DNA of 64,000 bases from Psychrobacter sp. Pi2-1. GTDB taxonomy: Bacteria > Pseudomonadota > Gammaproteobacteria > Pseudomonadales > Moraxellaceae. This document shows, piece after piece, positions 1 through 9,211 of the stretch. Position numbers and translations under genes: made by a program. Position 1 is the stretch's first letter. Every line of letters starts with the position of its first letter. The notes under the pieces were generated by a model. The model searched no databases, had not been told where the DNA came from, and saw only the letters and a list, made by a program, of their open reading frames with translations. The DNA lies in contig NZ_CAJHBO010000010.1 of the NCBI RefSeq assembly GCF_904846645.1, positions 1 through 64,000 of the forward strand. The letters run 5' to 3'.

Positions 1-122
1 TGAACCCCATCGAAAAGAAATGGGCACAGGCTAAGTTTCTACGCCAAGGCTGGATGGAAAACGACTTATCCAAATTGTTTTATGATATTTGTCCTAACCA
101 TAACAATTTTATTTTGAACTGA
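1..122 (+). mobile_element. IS630-like transposase, C-terminal end only
   Basis: The frame beginning at base 3 is open from the window edge and ends with TGA at 120-122. It reads NPIEKKWAQAKFLRQG near its start, the segment around the last catalytic Glu of the DDE domain in IS630/Tc1-mariner transposases (usual context DLNPIE). About 39 residues are visible; the rest of the gene and the left end of the IS lie outside the window. IS630 elements insert at TA, and a TA occurs just after the stop near 124-127, so the right end of the IS is probably there. The family call rests on one motif, but the motif is characteristic. Confidence 0.75.
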
Positions 123-1105
123 CTATACAACCCACACTTGATTTGAAAATATCTGATTTAAATTTGGAAAACCTTGGCTTATCAACTTTTGCTAAAAAAC
201 ATAAATATCGAGCAGGTAGACAGATTGAATTTTCCGCTCCTTCTCACTTAAAACGTTATCTCATACAGTATTTGAAACTTAGAGAGTGGGTTGATAACCT
301 TCATCTTCCTGGAGACTGTCAAGAATACTTGTTTATGCGTATTGGAGAACATCGTCAATTAAAGCGTTTTGCACGTAGCTCTGTCAGTTCTATTGACGAC
401 AATACTCCACTTTTTAAAGGGGTTAAAAGGGTTACTGCTAGAGACATTAGAAACCTATGTGCGGAATACTACATAAAACATTCTAAAGGAAATTTGTCAT
501 TAGTAGCTAGGAAGTTGAATAACTCTTTAACTACAGTAGCTAAATCTTACACTTCGATCGATATTGAGTCTCAAGCAATAGAGATGAATCATTATCACGA
601 AAAAATGATTACCGCAGTTCTTAGGTCTAATCGAACTAATGAACAAACTATATCTATCAAGACTTCAACTAACTATGATACGGAGAAAATACCAGCAGGA
701 TCTTGTTCTAACCTATCAGATAATGATCCTGTTAAGGCATTGGGCTTTAATAATGAAGCCCCCAACCCTTCCTGTGCTACATTTGAAAGTTGTTTGTTCT
801 GTGAATTTTTTGCAATTCATATAGATTTTGAAGATATACATAAACTATTAAGTTTGAAGGAGGCTCTACTAAAGTCTTCTATGATTCGTGATGATCCTGA
901 ATATCATCTTCTCTCTATAGAACCATCACTATTTAGAATTGACGAGATTATCAATATTCTTAAAGGAAAAGATAATAGAGTAATTGAACTCGTTGATGAT
1001 GCTGAACAAAAAATAAAAATGCAAATTTATAATGAGTATTGGGATGAGCATATAAATTTTCTCACTGTAGCCTCAGAATCTAACAGAAAAAGCTTAAGTT
1101 TATGA
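123..1105 (+). pseudogene. Tyrosine recombinase, 5'-truncated remnant (first gene of a recombinase module)
   Basis: The frame is open from the IS end with no ATG; the first usable start is a TTG at 143 without a clear ribosome binding site. Counting from that TTG, residues 99-138 resemble the C-terminal box of tyrosine recombinases: an R-x-x-R stretch with Arg103 where HxxR would stand, a LNNS segment in place of LGH, and Tyr136 at the spacing of the nucleophile. The upstream Arg box and N-terminal domain are missing, and both His positions are substituted. A later Cys-containing segment (CLFCEFF, about residues 217-223) resembles Cys-rich tails of the partner recombinases in Tn554/GInt-type modules. 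The stop overlaps the next start as ATGA, so it was the upstream member of an operon. I infer that the IS insertion removed the 5' part. It may be inactive. Confidence 0.6.
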
Positions 1106-3141
1106 CCAAGACAATGATGCGTGAACCCCTCGTTAAAGAGATACAACCAATATCTAAAGACCTAATCGAAAACCCATCATCTGGTTTGATTGTAACGCTT
1201 TCCAAGAGTGGAGATGCTTTATCATTATTCTCTGATGATATTTGGGACTATAGTGCTACTAGCAATTCACATAGAACTATTAATTTTAGAACTAAAATTC
1301 GGAACCTATCCTCATCTATTAATACCGACGGCAAAAAATTCAAATCAGCAGTTAAGTTTTTGAAGGTATTTACTCTCAATTGGAATTGTGAGATGAATGG
1401 ATGTTCTATGTCAAAATTGAATAGTGATATAGTCGCTATATCCTTCCTAATTAGTTACTGTGTAAACAATAATATTGACTTTAATAATATATTTACTGAC
1501 AGTAGTGCAATCGACTTCCTAGTAACTAATAGTTCGACGGAGAAACAAATAGGTTTGCATTTAGGCAAGATACAAAGATTTATTGATACAGCATCTGTTT
1601 TAAATCAAAGTAATTTTTGGTGTAACATGCAACCTTCAAAAGAATTTTCAAGCAAACTAAGAAAGACTAGAAAATCTTTCCCTGAGACTTCTCAAAGTCT
1701 TCAAACCATGATCATTCCTTCACGTATTTATCAGAACCTGCTAAAAGATACCATTGAAAGTTTGCAGGTTTTTAATAAGCACGCTGAGCAGATCTCATAT
1801 GTTTTTTCTGCACGTACTAAAGTAAGAGATGAAGCATTAAGATTAGATCAGAGTGTACCTATGAGTAAGCTTACTAAATCACAAAAAAGCTTAATCAGAT
1901 TTTATTGGCAAACTGCTTTGAAGACAGATACAAAGCTAACTAAGATTTTAGCAGAATTAACAGATTTAAACATCATCAAGAATGCTAATTGGTTAAGTTT
2001 AACAATCAGCTTAGGTCAAATACAGATGAAAAGCGCTTTTGTTATAGCTGCGTTTACAGGTATGCGTAAAAATGAATTACTATCTATCCCTTTCAACGGG
2101 CTAAGACATATTCATTCCGATACTGGGAATATACCTGTAGTATGGTCAACTACAACAAAATTGGAAAGTAATGGAGTACCAAGATTTACAAAATGGGTAA
2201 CAGGTTCAATTGTTGAAGAAGCTTTTGAAGCAGCTAAATTTATCACTCAAGGAGCTTTGAACTGGTCTGCTAATAAGAGTCAGGTGGCAGAAGATGAGAG
2301 TAAGTTACCGTTGTTTTTTTCAATTGAAAATGGGAAATCTGGAAAGCCTCATCCGCATTTTGATTATGCAACAACTGCCTTAAATAGCAACCTCATTCAA
2401 AAAATAATGTCATCAGAGCACTTATTAATTTCAGAACAAGACTTAAAGGAAGTCAGTCAATTTTTATACGGCGATGAAATATCTAATAATATTAAATTAG
2501 GTAAGCCTTGGCCTTTAGGCTTTCATCAGTTTAGACGCTCCTTAGCCGTGTATGCTGCTTCTAGTGGTTATGTTTCATATCCTACTCTTAAATCCCAGCT
2601 AAAACATATAAGCATGATGATGACAGTCTATTACACGGACTCAAACTCTAGAGCGATAAATATTTTAGGCAACGGCCCTGAAGTCAAAGCTATGCAAAAG
2701 GAATGGCAGGAGGCCCAAGCAAGAGTAGAGTCAGATAATTTGCATGAATTGTTAGATAGCAGGGTGACACTAACTGGTGCAGCTGGTAAAAATCTACAAA
2801 AAAGAAAAGTAGAGAATAAGCTTCCTAAGTTCTTAGATAATAGAAATAGTACTAAGAAAGCAGTCAAAAATGGCAAAATTCGTTATCGATCTACTTTAGT
2901 TGGCGGATGTATGTCTATTAAACCTTGTGATAAAGGTGCTGGTGTATTGGCATCTGCTTGTATTAGCTGTGAAAATGCGGTGTTTTCACCAGAATCCAAA
3001 AGTATTTTGCTACAAACTAAAGATTTTTATAAGTCTCAACTCACTTTAGATATTCCAAAGCGTGTTCATCATGAATACGAAGTGAGTATTAAAAAAATAG
3101 ACAGTCTTCTTTCAGTATTAGAAGTAAATCAAGAGAAATAA
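1102..3141 (+). CDS. Large tyrosine recombinase/integrase (TnpB/GinC-like)
   Basis: This 679-aa protein carries the full catalytic set of a tyrosine recombinase: Arg322 in TGMRKNEL, His475 and Arg478 in HQFR, His502 in LKHI, and Tyr511 nine residues later. The C-terminal third adds a Cys-rich segment (CMSIKPC then CISC, about residues 610-634) that ordinary phage integrases lack; it is typical of the large recombinases in Tn554 tnpABC and GInt ginABCD modules. The long N-terminal half (1-290) is presumably arm- and core-binding. ATG overlaps the preceding stop, and the next gene starts 2 bp after its own stop, so the three are translationally coupled. It should cut and rejoin DNA at the island ends, normally together with its partners. 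Codon use is AT-rich compared with the ribosomal genes, as expected for acquired DNA. Confidence 0.85.
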   Translation: MTKTMMREPLVKEIQPISKDLIENPSSGLIVTLSKSGDALSLFSDDIWDYSATSNSHRTINFRTKIRNLSSSINTDGKKFKSAVKFLKVFTLNWNCEMNGCSMSKLNSDIVAISFLISYCVNNNIDFNNIFTDSSAIDFLVTNSSTEKQIGLHLGKIQRFIDTASVLNQSNFWCNMQPSKEFSSKLRKTRKSFPETSQSLQTMIIPSRIYQNLLKDTIESLQVFNKHAEQISYVFSARTKVRDEALRLDQSVPMSKLTKSQKSLIRFYWQTALKTDTKLTKILAELTDLNIIKNANWLSLTISLGQIQMKSAFVIAAFTGMRKNELLSIPFNGLRHIHSDTGNIPVVWSTTTKLESNGVPRFTKWVTGSIVEEAFEAAKFITQGALNWSANKSQVAEDESKLPLFFSIENGKSGKPHPHFDYATTALNSNLIQKIMSSEHLLISEQDLKEVSQFLYGDEISNNIKLGKPWPLGFHQFRRSLAVYAASSGYVSYPTLKSQLKHISMMMTVYYTDSNSRAINILGNGPEVKAMQKEWQEAQARVESDNLHELLDSRVTLTGAAGKNLQKRKVENKLPKFLDNRNSTKKAVKNGKIRYRSTLVGGCMSIKPCDKGAGVLASACISCENAVFSPESKSILLQTKDFYKSQLTLDIPKRVHHEYEVSIKKIDSLLSVLEVNQEK

Positions 3142-3142
3142 C

Positions 3143-3562
3143 ATGAAAACTAGCCAGGCAGAACAGGCTTATTGGGATGCTTTGAATCGTCTACAAGATG
3201 GTACAGCCAAAATTGTCAATACAAAGTCATCACGGTTTAAGTTTACTAGAGACGCTGTAGGTAGAGAGGCAGGTAAAGGAAAAGGGTATGTCCGTAATGA
3301 GAGATATCCAGAACTTTGCGAAGCAATAACAAAAGTGGAAGAAGAACGCAAAAATCGTGCTCAAGAAAAACCTAATACTTCTACTAAGTTAAAACATGAA
3401 AAAGAGCTCAAAATCAAAGCTAATTTGAAATACGACATGATAAAAGAAGAATATGACATTATAATGCAAGATTATCTTAACATTCTAAGACAGAATTTTG
3501 AACTTCAAAGAGAGTTAGCAGATTCTCCACATATAAGATTAGTGAAAAGATCTAATAAATAG
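3143..3562 (+). CDS. Small accessory protein of the recombinase module (TnpC/GinD-like)
   Basis: 139 aa, beginning 2 bp after the large recombinase. The N-terminal part (about 25-65) reads FTRDAVGREAGKGKGYVRN, resembling a helix-turn-helix of the kind seen in TnpC/GinD-type proteins. Residues 65-130 are highly charged and predicted by eye to be helical or coiled-coil. In Tn554 the equivalent third gene influences the efficiency and orientation of transposition. A DNA-binding accessory role is inferred from position, size and the motif; no catalytic residues are visible. Confidence 0.65.
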   Translation: MKTSQAEQAYWDALNRLQDGTAKIVNTKSSRFKFTRDAVGREAGKGKGYVRNERYPELCEAITKVEEERKNRAQEKPNTSTKLKHEKELKIKANLKYDMIKEEYDIIMQDYLNILRQNFELQRELADSPHIRLVKRSNK

Positions 3563-3665
3563 CTTAATCTTGTTCCTGTTTAGCTCAAATACAATCTATG
3601 AATAAAGCCTCTCTAAAGCTTTATTTCTCATATTACGGCTATTAAGATGCCTTAAAAGTATTCCT

Positions 3666-4163
3666 ATGAATGACGATCATTTGTGTAACAAACTAAAAAT
3701 TTTATTTGAACATCTTTTTCCTACTCTAACCATAATTGGTGGAGTAGATGAACCCTACTATGAAGCGCCAAAAGCAGATACAAATGCGAAGATCTTTTTT
3801 AAAGAAAACTACCCAAGAAGCCTATTACATGAAATTGCTCATTACTGTTTGGCAGGGCAAAAACGACGCAAATTAGATGACTATGGTTACTGGTATACTG
3901 AATGTGGTAGAACAAGTGAAGAGCAAGAGCTATTTCAATTGGTTGAAGCAAGACCTCAAGGCTTAGAAAAGGCTATGTGTGAAGCTATAGGTATACATTT
4001 TTCACCTAGCTTTGATGATTTTTCAGGTCGACCGATATCAGAGGTGTTTCTAAAAAACTTAGAAGTTAATTATCAAGAGATGATTACGAATCCTCCTCCT
4101 ACGGCTAGAATAGCTTTAGAAACATTAATGCATACAGATTTTTCTACGTTAAGGGATAATTAG
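3666..4163 (+). CDS. epmC: EF-P hydroxylase family protein (EpmC/YfcM-like), element-borne copy
   Basis: 165 aa with the signature of the EpmC/YfcM family: His55-Glu56-I-A-His59 followed by YCLAGQKRRKLDDYGYWY, then an ARPQ segment corresponding to KPQA. EpmC hydroxylates the modified lysine of elongation factor P after EpmA/EpmB have added beta-lysine. Length is close to the usual roughly 180 aa and the N-terminus is complete, so it may be functional. It lies 103 bp after the recombinase module, and a second, broken epmC sits about 400 bp downstream. It is AT-rich and diverged from that second copy (YCLAG versus WCVAG; YTECGRT versus YAPDGRS), so the two are not a recent duplication. The start ATG at 3666 has only a weak ribosome binding site. 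Confidence 0.8.
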   Translation: MNDDHLCNKLKILFEHLFPTLTIIGGVDEPYYEAPKADTNAKIFFKENYPRSLLHEIAHYCLAGQKRRKLDDYGYWYTECGRTSEEQELFQLVEARPQGLEKAMCEAIGIHFSPSFDDFSGRPISEVFLKNLEVNYQEMITNPPPTARIALETLMHTDFSTLRDN

Positions 4164-4572
4164 TTTATTAACTACATATTGCAAATTCATACTTACTTAA
4201 TTTTAAAATTTCAAAGCAGTCATGTGAAGTATATTCATCAGGCTACTATTCAGCCGATGATAACTATAGTAAATATTCTAGCCTTCCCAATTTTATTGAA
4301 AAAACAAAGAATATCTACTAAGAGAAGAACCAACAAAAAGTCCCGATCTATTCATCAAAAATAAAATATTGATATGTCTCGATTGTATATACACGGCTAA
4401 TATAAGCTTCTTAGTGCTTTGAAAAGTGATAATTCCAATGACTCACTTAATGTACAATATCTCCTTTTATGAGGAATATTGTACATTTTTTTATCAAGAA
4501 GCTGATTTTACATCATTACAATTACTTCTTTATCAATCAATAACTTAGTAATGTACATTTATAGTTAAGAGT
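4164..4572. other. Presumed right end / attachment region of the island, non-coding
   Basis: About 410 AT-rich bases between the complete epmC copy and the epmC remnant. It contains three TGTACA-centred repeats (4451, 4480 and 4552) and no convincing gene. A 61-codon open frame at 4179-4364 has no ribosome binding site or recognisable motif. The boundary with resident DNA is placed near 4573-4585, where homology to epmC begins. Confidence 0.5.
4449..4487. repeat. 12-bp inverted repeat AATGTACAATAT / ATATTGTACATT
   Basis: Perfect arms at 4449-4460 and 4476-4487 with a 15-base spacer, followed by a T tract. A further half-related copy, AATGTACATTTA, lies at 4550-4561. The position at the end of the recombinase island suggests recombinase arm- or core-binding sites. 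The T tract after the second arm means it could also act as a transcription terminator for the upstream genes. Confidence 0.5.
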
Positions 4573-4929
4573 TTACTAGAAATCAGTCATTGGTGTGTAG
4601 CTGGTGACACTCGTAGACAACTATCTGACTTTGGCTACTGGTATGCTCCAGATGGACGATCAGCGGCGCAGCAGCAGGCATTTGAGCGTGTAGAAATCAA
4701 ACCTCAAGCATTAGAGTGTCTATTTACCTTGGCGTGTGGACGAAACTTCCAAGTCTCACAAGATAATTTGTTTGCCGACTTCGACACCAGTAGTAGCACA
4801 TTTGCTAGTGATGTCTATCAGCAAGTCCAAAGCTATATAGCCAAACCTAATACTCTGCCGCGTGACGCTAAGACTTTGCTGATTGCGTTACTTAGCGCTT
4901 GCACTTCTTCATCTGAGATCAGCGCTTAG
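4573..4929 (+). pseudogene. epmC: epmC 3' remnant (EF-P hydroxylase), interrupted at the HExxH motif
   Basis: The frame reads SLLEISHWCVAG from about 4570, then RRQLSDFGYWYAPDGRSAAQQ and KPQALE, and runs to TAG at 4927-4929. This matches the EpmC/YfcM family more closely than the upstream complete copy does. Homology starts abruptly: the expected HEISH has lost its first His, and the N-terminal half is replaced by AT-rich DNA full of TGTACA repeats. No proper start codon exists before an internal ATG at 4729. This is best read as the resident gene cut by island insertion, with its 5' part on the far side of the island outside the window. Confidence 0.8.
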
Positions 4930-5161
4930 TTTAAATTACTAAGTATTCCTACTTATTAACGATTTTCTACGGTTGGTAACGCCTTGCCACTAAACTTATA
5001 TCTACTTTGAGCTATACTGATAACTGAAGTGGTATTTTGAAGATATCGATCTGCTTTAGTTCTAGAATAGTTTTTCTAATATATCTAGTAATTGAACTAA
5101 ATCTAATTAATGAAAAATTTGTCTCAATTAAAAACCAATAATTATAAAATAAGGAACCAAT

Positions 5162-5782
5162 ATGGAAGTCTTCTATATTCATCCCGATAATCCGCAGCCA
5201 CGTCTCATTGAGCAAGCCGCTGACCTATTGCGCAGAGATCAATTAATCATTTACCCAACTGATACCAGTTACGCTTTTGGTTGCCGTTTGGGTGCAAAGG
5301 ATGCCCTAGCTAAGCTTAAGCAAATCCGTGAACTCGATGATAAGCATCAATTTACCTTGCTGTGCCGCGACCTAAGCGAAATTGCCAATTATGCAACAGT
5401 TGATAATGTGCAATTTAAACAGCTGAAAGCCCACACCCCTGCCCCAATTACTTTTATTCTTACTGCCACCAAAGACGTACCGAAAAAACTGGCGCATGCA
5501 AAGAAAAAAACCATTGGTATTCGTGTACCTAGTAACCCCATTGCTCAAGCATTATTAGAAGCGATGGATGAACCTATCTTAACCAGCTCACTGATTTTGC
5601 CTAATCGAGACGATATTTTGGATGACCCATTTGAGATTGAAGATTTGCTAGGCAATCAAATCGACGGTCTCATCAATGCAGGTATAAAGACAACCAAGCT
5701 TACTACTATCGTGGATATGACTAGCAGCGTTCCTGAAGTTATCAGGCAAGGTGCGGCCAATGTCGATTCGTTATTACTTTAA
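5162..5782 (+). CDS. YciO/Sua5-family (YrdC-like) protein
   Basis: 206 aa with a YrdC-like fold throughout: YPTDTSYAFGC near residue 31, KLKQIRELDDKHQFTLLCRDL in the nucleotide-binding region, TPAPITFILTA and IGIRVPSNPIAQALL. The family binds double-stranded RNA/ATP and includes TsaC/Sua5, which make threonylcarbamoyl-AMP for tRNA t6A37. The spacing and wording are closer to the YciO branch, whose role is less certain, so a t6A function is only possible. AAGGAACC precedes the ATG at good spacing. It is convergent with the alpha operon and shares a terminator with it. Confidence 0.85.
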   Translation: MEVFYIHPDNPQPRLIEQAADLLRRDQLIIYPTDTSYAFGCRLGAKDALAKLKQIRELDDKHQFTLLCRDLSEIANYATVDNVQFKQLKAHTPAPITFILTATKDVPKKLAHAKKKTIGIRVPSNPIAQALLEAMDEPILTSSLILPNRDDILDDPFEIEDLLGNQIDGLINAGIKTTKLTTIVDMTSSVPEVIRQGAANVDSLLL

Positions 5783-5841
5783 ACAGCTAATTATTGCTTT
5801 AAACAGCTACTAGTATATTTAGTCAAATTTAAGACAAAAAA

Positions 5842-5864
5842 AAGCTCCAATTGAATTGGAGCTT
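5842..5864. terminator. Bidirectional rho-independent terminator
   Basis: Perfect 11-bp arms (AAGCTCCAATT / AATTGGAGCTT) around a single base, with an A tract before and a T tract after. It lies between the convergent YciO-like gene and rplQ, so it can end both transcripts. Confidence 0.85.
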
Positions 5865-5892
5865 TTTTATGGAATATGTCTTAGGTGTAAAA

Positions 5893-6258
5893 CTAGTCAC
5901 GATCAACCAATTCTACATAAGCCATTGGCGCATTGTCACCATCACGGTAACCGCATTTTACGATACGCAAATAACCACCTGGACGCGTCTGGTAACGAGG
6001 ACCTAACGTGCCAAATAATTTGCCTACCATAGCTTTGCTACGCATACGGCTGAATGCTAAACGACGGTTAGCAACGCTGTCTTCTTTAGCCATAGTGATC
6101 AATGGCTCGGCAACGCGACGTAGTTCTTTAGCTTTTGGTAAAGTTGTTTTGATCAGTTCATGCTCAAATAATGAGTTAGTCATGTTCTGAAACATTGCCT
6201 TACGATGACTGCCGGTACGACCCAGCTTGACTCCACTCTTACGATGGCGCATAGTCAA
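5893..6258 (-). CDS. rplQ: 50S ribosomal protein L17
   Basis: 121 aa starting [20 protein letters not shown] after an MT, the invariant L17 N-terminus (the third codon is the ATG homologous to other L17 starts). L17 sits near the peptide exit tunnel on the large subunit. It is the last gene of the alpha operon, 13 bp after rpoA, and is followed by the terminator at 5842-5864. Confidence 0.97.
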   Translation of the reverse strand: MTMRHRKSGVKLGRTGSHRKAMFQNMTNSLFEHELIKTTLPKAKELRRVAEPLITMAKEDSVANRRLAFSRMRSKAMVGKLFGTLGPRYQTRPGGYLRIVKCGYRDGDNAPMAYVELVDRD

Positions 6259-6271
6259 AAATCCTTAAAGT

Positions 6272-7279
6272 TTAACGGCTACGATAAGAAAAGCGATCAT
6301 CAACACGTAAATCAGCTGGTGGCCAGTTATCTAGGCGCATACCGAGCTCTAAATCTTTAGACGCTAATACGTCCTTGATTTCTGTCAATGATTTCTTACC
6401 AAGATTTGGGGTTTTTAGAAGTTCAGTCTCTGAACGCTGTACCAAATCACCGATATAGTAAATGTTTTCAGCTTTCAAGCAGTTGGCTGAGCGAACCGTT
6501 AGTTCAAGATCGTCCACAGGGCGTAATAGCACCGGATCAACCTCTTCTTTCTCTTTCACAGGCTCAGGCGCTTCTTCAGCTTCTAGGTCAACAAAGATAG
6601 AAATCTGTTGTTGTAAAATAGTGGCTGCTTTACGAATTGCTTCTTCTGGATCTATAGTGCCATTAGTTTCAAGCTCAATGATAAGACGATCAAGATCAGT
6701 ACGCTGCTCTACACGAGCGTTCTCAACCTGATAAGCAACACGAAGCACAGGACTAAAACTTGCATCAAGCTTTAAGCGTCCAATTGCTTTAGTATCACCA
6801 TCTTCACGGCGCTGGTTTGCTGGCTCATATCCACGACCCATCACTACACGCAAACGCATCTTAAGATGACCACGATCGCTCAATGTACCCAAGACCAATT
6901 CTGGATTGATGATGTCAACATTGTGCGGCAACGCGATGTCTGCAGCAGTAATAGTGCCTGGACCTTGTTTATCCAAGGTCAAAAATACTTCATTTTGGTC
7001 ATGAAGCGTAATTGCTAAGCCTTTTAGGTTCAAAAGCAAATCAAGTACGTCTTCTTGCAGGCCTTCAAGCGTTGAGTATTCATGGTCAACACCATCAATC
7101 TCAGCTTCAATGACTGCAGCACCAGGTAATGAAGATAACAAGATGCGACGTAGAGCATTACCTAGGGTATGCCCAAAGCCGCGTTCTAACGGTTCGAGCG
7201 TGACTTTCGCAATCGTTTCGTTAACCGTATCCACATTAATGGCATTCGGCGTTAGAAACTCAGTTGCATTTAGCATCAT
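6272..7279 (-). CDS. rpoA: RNA polymerase alpha subunit
   Basis: 335 aa. The N-terminal assembly domain includes [23 protein letters not shown] (about 28-50). A flexible acidic linker ([12 protein letters not shown]) follows, then the C-terminal domain with [20 protein letters not shown], which contains the UP-element/activator-binding Arg, and [17 protein letters not shown]. Alpha dimerises to start RNA polymerase assembly. The start ATG has a GAGGTG ribosome binding site; the following in-frame ATG is an alternative. It sits between rpsD and rplQ, the standard alpha operon order. Confidence 0.98.
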   Translation of the reverse strand: MMLNATEFLTPNAINVDTVNETIAKVTLEPLERGFGHTLGNALRRILLSSLPGAAVIEAEIDGVDHEYSTLEGLQEDVLDLLLNLKGLAITLHDQNEVFLTLDKQGPGTITAADIALPHNVDIINPELVLGTLSDRGHLKMRLRVVMGRGYEPANQRREDGDTKAIGRLKLDASFSPVLRVAYQVENARVEQRTDLDRLIIELETNGTIDPEEAIRKAATILQQQISIFVDLEAEEAPEPVKEKEEVDPVLLRPVDDLELTVRSANCLKAENIYYIGDLVQRSETELLKTPNLGKKSLTEIKDVLASKDLELGMRLDNWPPADLRVDDRFSYRSR

Positions 7280-7359
7280 GATGTCACCTCGATTTATTAA
7301 ACTGGTTTAATTAACGTTAATTGCTCAATGCCATTTTCATAACATTGAGCATTACGTCA

Positions 7360-8001
7360 TTACTTAGAGTATAGCTCAACGATCAAGCTTTCGTTGATTT
7401 CAGCAGGTAGATCAATACGATCAGGCGCATGTTTAAACGTGCCTTGTAGTTTGCTGTGGTCAACATCAAGCCATTCTGGAATACCACGTTGTGTCGCTAA
7501 TTCGATAGCGTTTTTAATACGTAGCTGTTCGCGAGATTTCTCTTGGATAGCGATGACATCACCATCTTGAAGCTGAATTGAAGGAATATTCACACGAACA
7601 AACTCATCACGGCCAGCTTTTTTTACCATAACAGTACGATGACTGACTAGCTGACGTGCTTCTGCGCGAGTTGAGCCAAAGCCCATGCGATATACAACGT
7701 TATCTAGACGACTCTCAAGCATAGCTAACAAGTTTTCACCAGTAGCACCGCGCTTACGAGCAGCTTCTTTATAGTAATTAGCAAACTGACGCTCTAATAC
7801 ACCGTAGATACGCTTAACTTTTTGCTTTTCACGCAACTGTAGAGCATATTCTGAGGTCTTGTTACGGCTTACACCGTGTTGACCTGGTGGACGACCAGCT
7901 TTCTTCGTTTTTACGTCATACGGTTTAACGCCAGACTTAAGACTTAAGTCAGTGCCTTCACGACGTGATAATTTAAGTTTTGGTCCAATATAACGGGCCA
8001 T
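7360..8001 (-). CDS. rpsD: 30S ribosomal protein S4
   Basis: 213 aa, [19 protein letters not shown] at the start and an S4 RNA-binding domain near 95-155 ([26 protein letters not shown]). S4 is a primary 16S rRNA binder that nucleates the 5' domain. In E. coli it represses the alpha operon from a pseudoknot upstream of rpsM; whether that structure exists here was not determined. No zinc-binding Cys cluster is present, so this is the zinc-free form. Confidence 0.98.
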   Translation of the reverse strand: MARYIGPKLKLSRREGTDLSLKSGVKPYDVKTKKAGRPPGQHGVSRNKTSEYALQLREKQKVKRIYGVLERQFANYYKEAARKRGATGENLLAMLESRLDNVVYRMGFGSTRAEARQLVSHRTVMVKKAGRDEFVRVNIPSIQLQDGDVIAIQEKSREQLRIKNAIELATQRGIPEWLDVDHSKLQGTFKHAPDRIDLPAEINESLIVELYSK

Positions 8002-8049
8002 TGTTATGTCTCCTATAAGCTTTTGGGATAAAAAGCTTCGTCTTTAATA

Positions 8050-8439
8050 TTAGACGCGGCGCTTTTTCGGCGCACGGCAACCATTGTGTGGGATTGGGGT
8101 TACATCAGAGATGCTGTTAACTTTATAACCCAATGCACCTAGTGCTCTTACCGCAGACTCACGACCCGGTCCTGGTCCTTTGACCAAAACGTCGATATTC
8201 TTAACACCATATTCTTGAGCCGCTTTACCAGCGACTTCAGCTGCAACCTGAGCTGCAAATGGTGTAGATTTACGTGAACCACGGAAGCCTTGTCCACCTG
8301 AAGTGGCCCAAGCCAATGCATTACCTTGACGATCGGTAATCGTAACAATGGTGTTATTAAAAGACGCATGGATATGGGCGATGCCCTCCGATACTGAACG
8401 ACGAGTCACCTTTTTGCGACTACGAGTGTCTTTTGCCAT
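8050..8439 (-). CDS. rpsK: 30S ribosomal protein S11
   Basis: 129 aa, with [28 protein letters not shown] near the N-terminus and a C-terminus [14 protein letters not shown], both diagnostic. It lies in the small-subunit platform close to the E-site mRNA. Located 20 bp downstream of rpsM. Confidence 0.98.
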   Translation of the reverse strand: MAKDTRSRKKVTRRSVSEGIAHIHASFNNTIVTITDRQGNALAWATSGGQGFRGSRKSTPFAAQVAAEVAGKAAQEYGVKNIDVLVKGPGPGRESAVRALGALGYKVNSISDVTPIPHNGCRAPKKRRV

Positions 8440-8459
8440 CTTTTAGCTTCCTAAGTTAA

Positions 8460-8816
8460 TTATCTTTTGAGAGGACGTGTCGGACCCTTGCGAGTACGAG
8501 CGTTGTTCTTGGTGTTCTGACCTCTAACTGGTAGGTTACGACGATGGCGGATGCCACGGTAACAACCAAGATCAACTAAACGCTTAATATTCATTGAAAC
8601 TTCACGACGAAGGTCACCTTCAGTCATGTAGTTTGCAACTTGTGCACGGATAGCATCTAACTGTGTATCATCTAACTGACTGACTTTAGTAGTAGGGGCG
8701 ATGCCAACTGCTTCTAAGATTTTCTGAGCAGTGGTACGACCTACACCAAAGATGTAAGTTAGTGAAATAACAGCATGCTTATTATCCGGAATGTTTACGC
8801 CGGCAATACGAGCCAT
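8460..8816 (-). CDS. rpsM: 30S ribosomal protein S13
   Basis: 118 aa starting [20 protein letters not shown], with the helix-two-turn-helix region and basic tail [18 protein letters not shown]13 is in the head of the 30S subunit and contacts the 50S subunit and P-site tRNA. It is the first gene of the alpha operon, with a promoter visible upstream at 8949-8978. Confidence 0.98.
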   Translation of the reverse strand: MARIAGVNIPDNKHAVISLTYIFGVGRTTAQKILEAVGIAPTTKVSQLDDTQLDAIRAQVANYMTEGDLRREVSMNIKRLVDLGCYRGIRHRRNLPVRGQNTKNNARTRKGPTRPLKR

Positions 8817-8948
8817 TGATTTCTCTCCATTAAAGAAAAATAAGCGTTATCTAGCGATAAGGCTTTACTCTTCAGATTTGTTGCTGTTAATACTAGAGCT
8901 TCTATAGTCATTATCGATGTTTTGACTATAAGTCTACTCATCGATTCT

Positions 8949-8978
8949 ATTATAAAAGATTTTGTATAAACACGGCAA
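8949..8978 (-). promoter_or_regulatory. Alpha operon promoter
   Basis: On the minus strand TTGCCG (8973-8978) and TATAAT (8949-8954) are separated by 18 bases. This leaves a leader of roughly 125 bases before rpsM. It lies at the spc/alpha boundary, where a separate alpha promoter is expected. Confidence 0.6.
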
Positions 8979-8980
8979 GT

Positions 8981-9002
8981 GGCGGATGATATCGCATCCG
9001 CC
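8981..9002. terminator. Hairpin at the spc/alpha operon boundary
   Basis: GGCGGATG / CATCCGCC arms of 8 bp with a 6-base loop, just upstream of the alpha promoter and 60 bp after rpmJ. It lacks a strong U tract on the minus strand, so it may be a weak terminator or an mRNA 3'-end protector for the spc transcript. Confidence 0.4.
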
Positions 9003-9063
9003 GTTATTTTTCAAGTATTAATTTAATTAGCAGTGAAAACTAAACGTTTTCTAATACTAAAGA

Positions 9064-9180
9064 TTAACCTTGACGTTGCTTGTGGCGAGGTTCTGCTGTA
9101 CAAATAATATGTACACGGCCTTTACGGCGCACAACTTTACAGCTACCACAAATCTTTTTAACTGATGCTTGAACTTTCAT
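9064..9180 (-). CDS. rpmJ: 50S ribosomal protein L36
   Basis: 38 aa, [20 protein letters not shown] then [18 protein letters not shown]. Cys11, Cys14, Cys27 and His33 form the Zn-binding ribbon of the Cys-containing L36 type. Found by translation of the gap after secY. It is the last gene of the spc operon, as in E. coli. Confidence 0.96.
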   Translation of the reverse strand: MKVQASVKKICGSCKVVRRKGRVHIICTAEPRHKQRQG

Positions 9181-9211
9181 AGCATGCTCCTTGAAATATC
9201 GTACCGCTCAT

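Noticed and set aside
4179..4364. 61-codon open frame after the element epmC
   Set aside because: No ATG at its start, no ribosome binding site, AT-rich composition and no motif; it lies in the attachment region.
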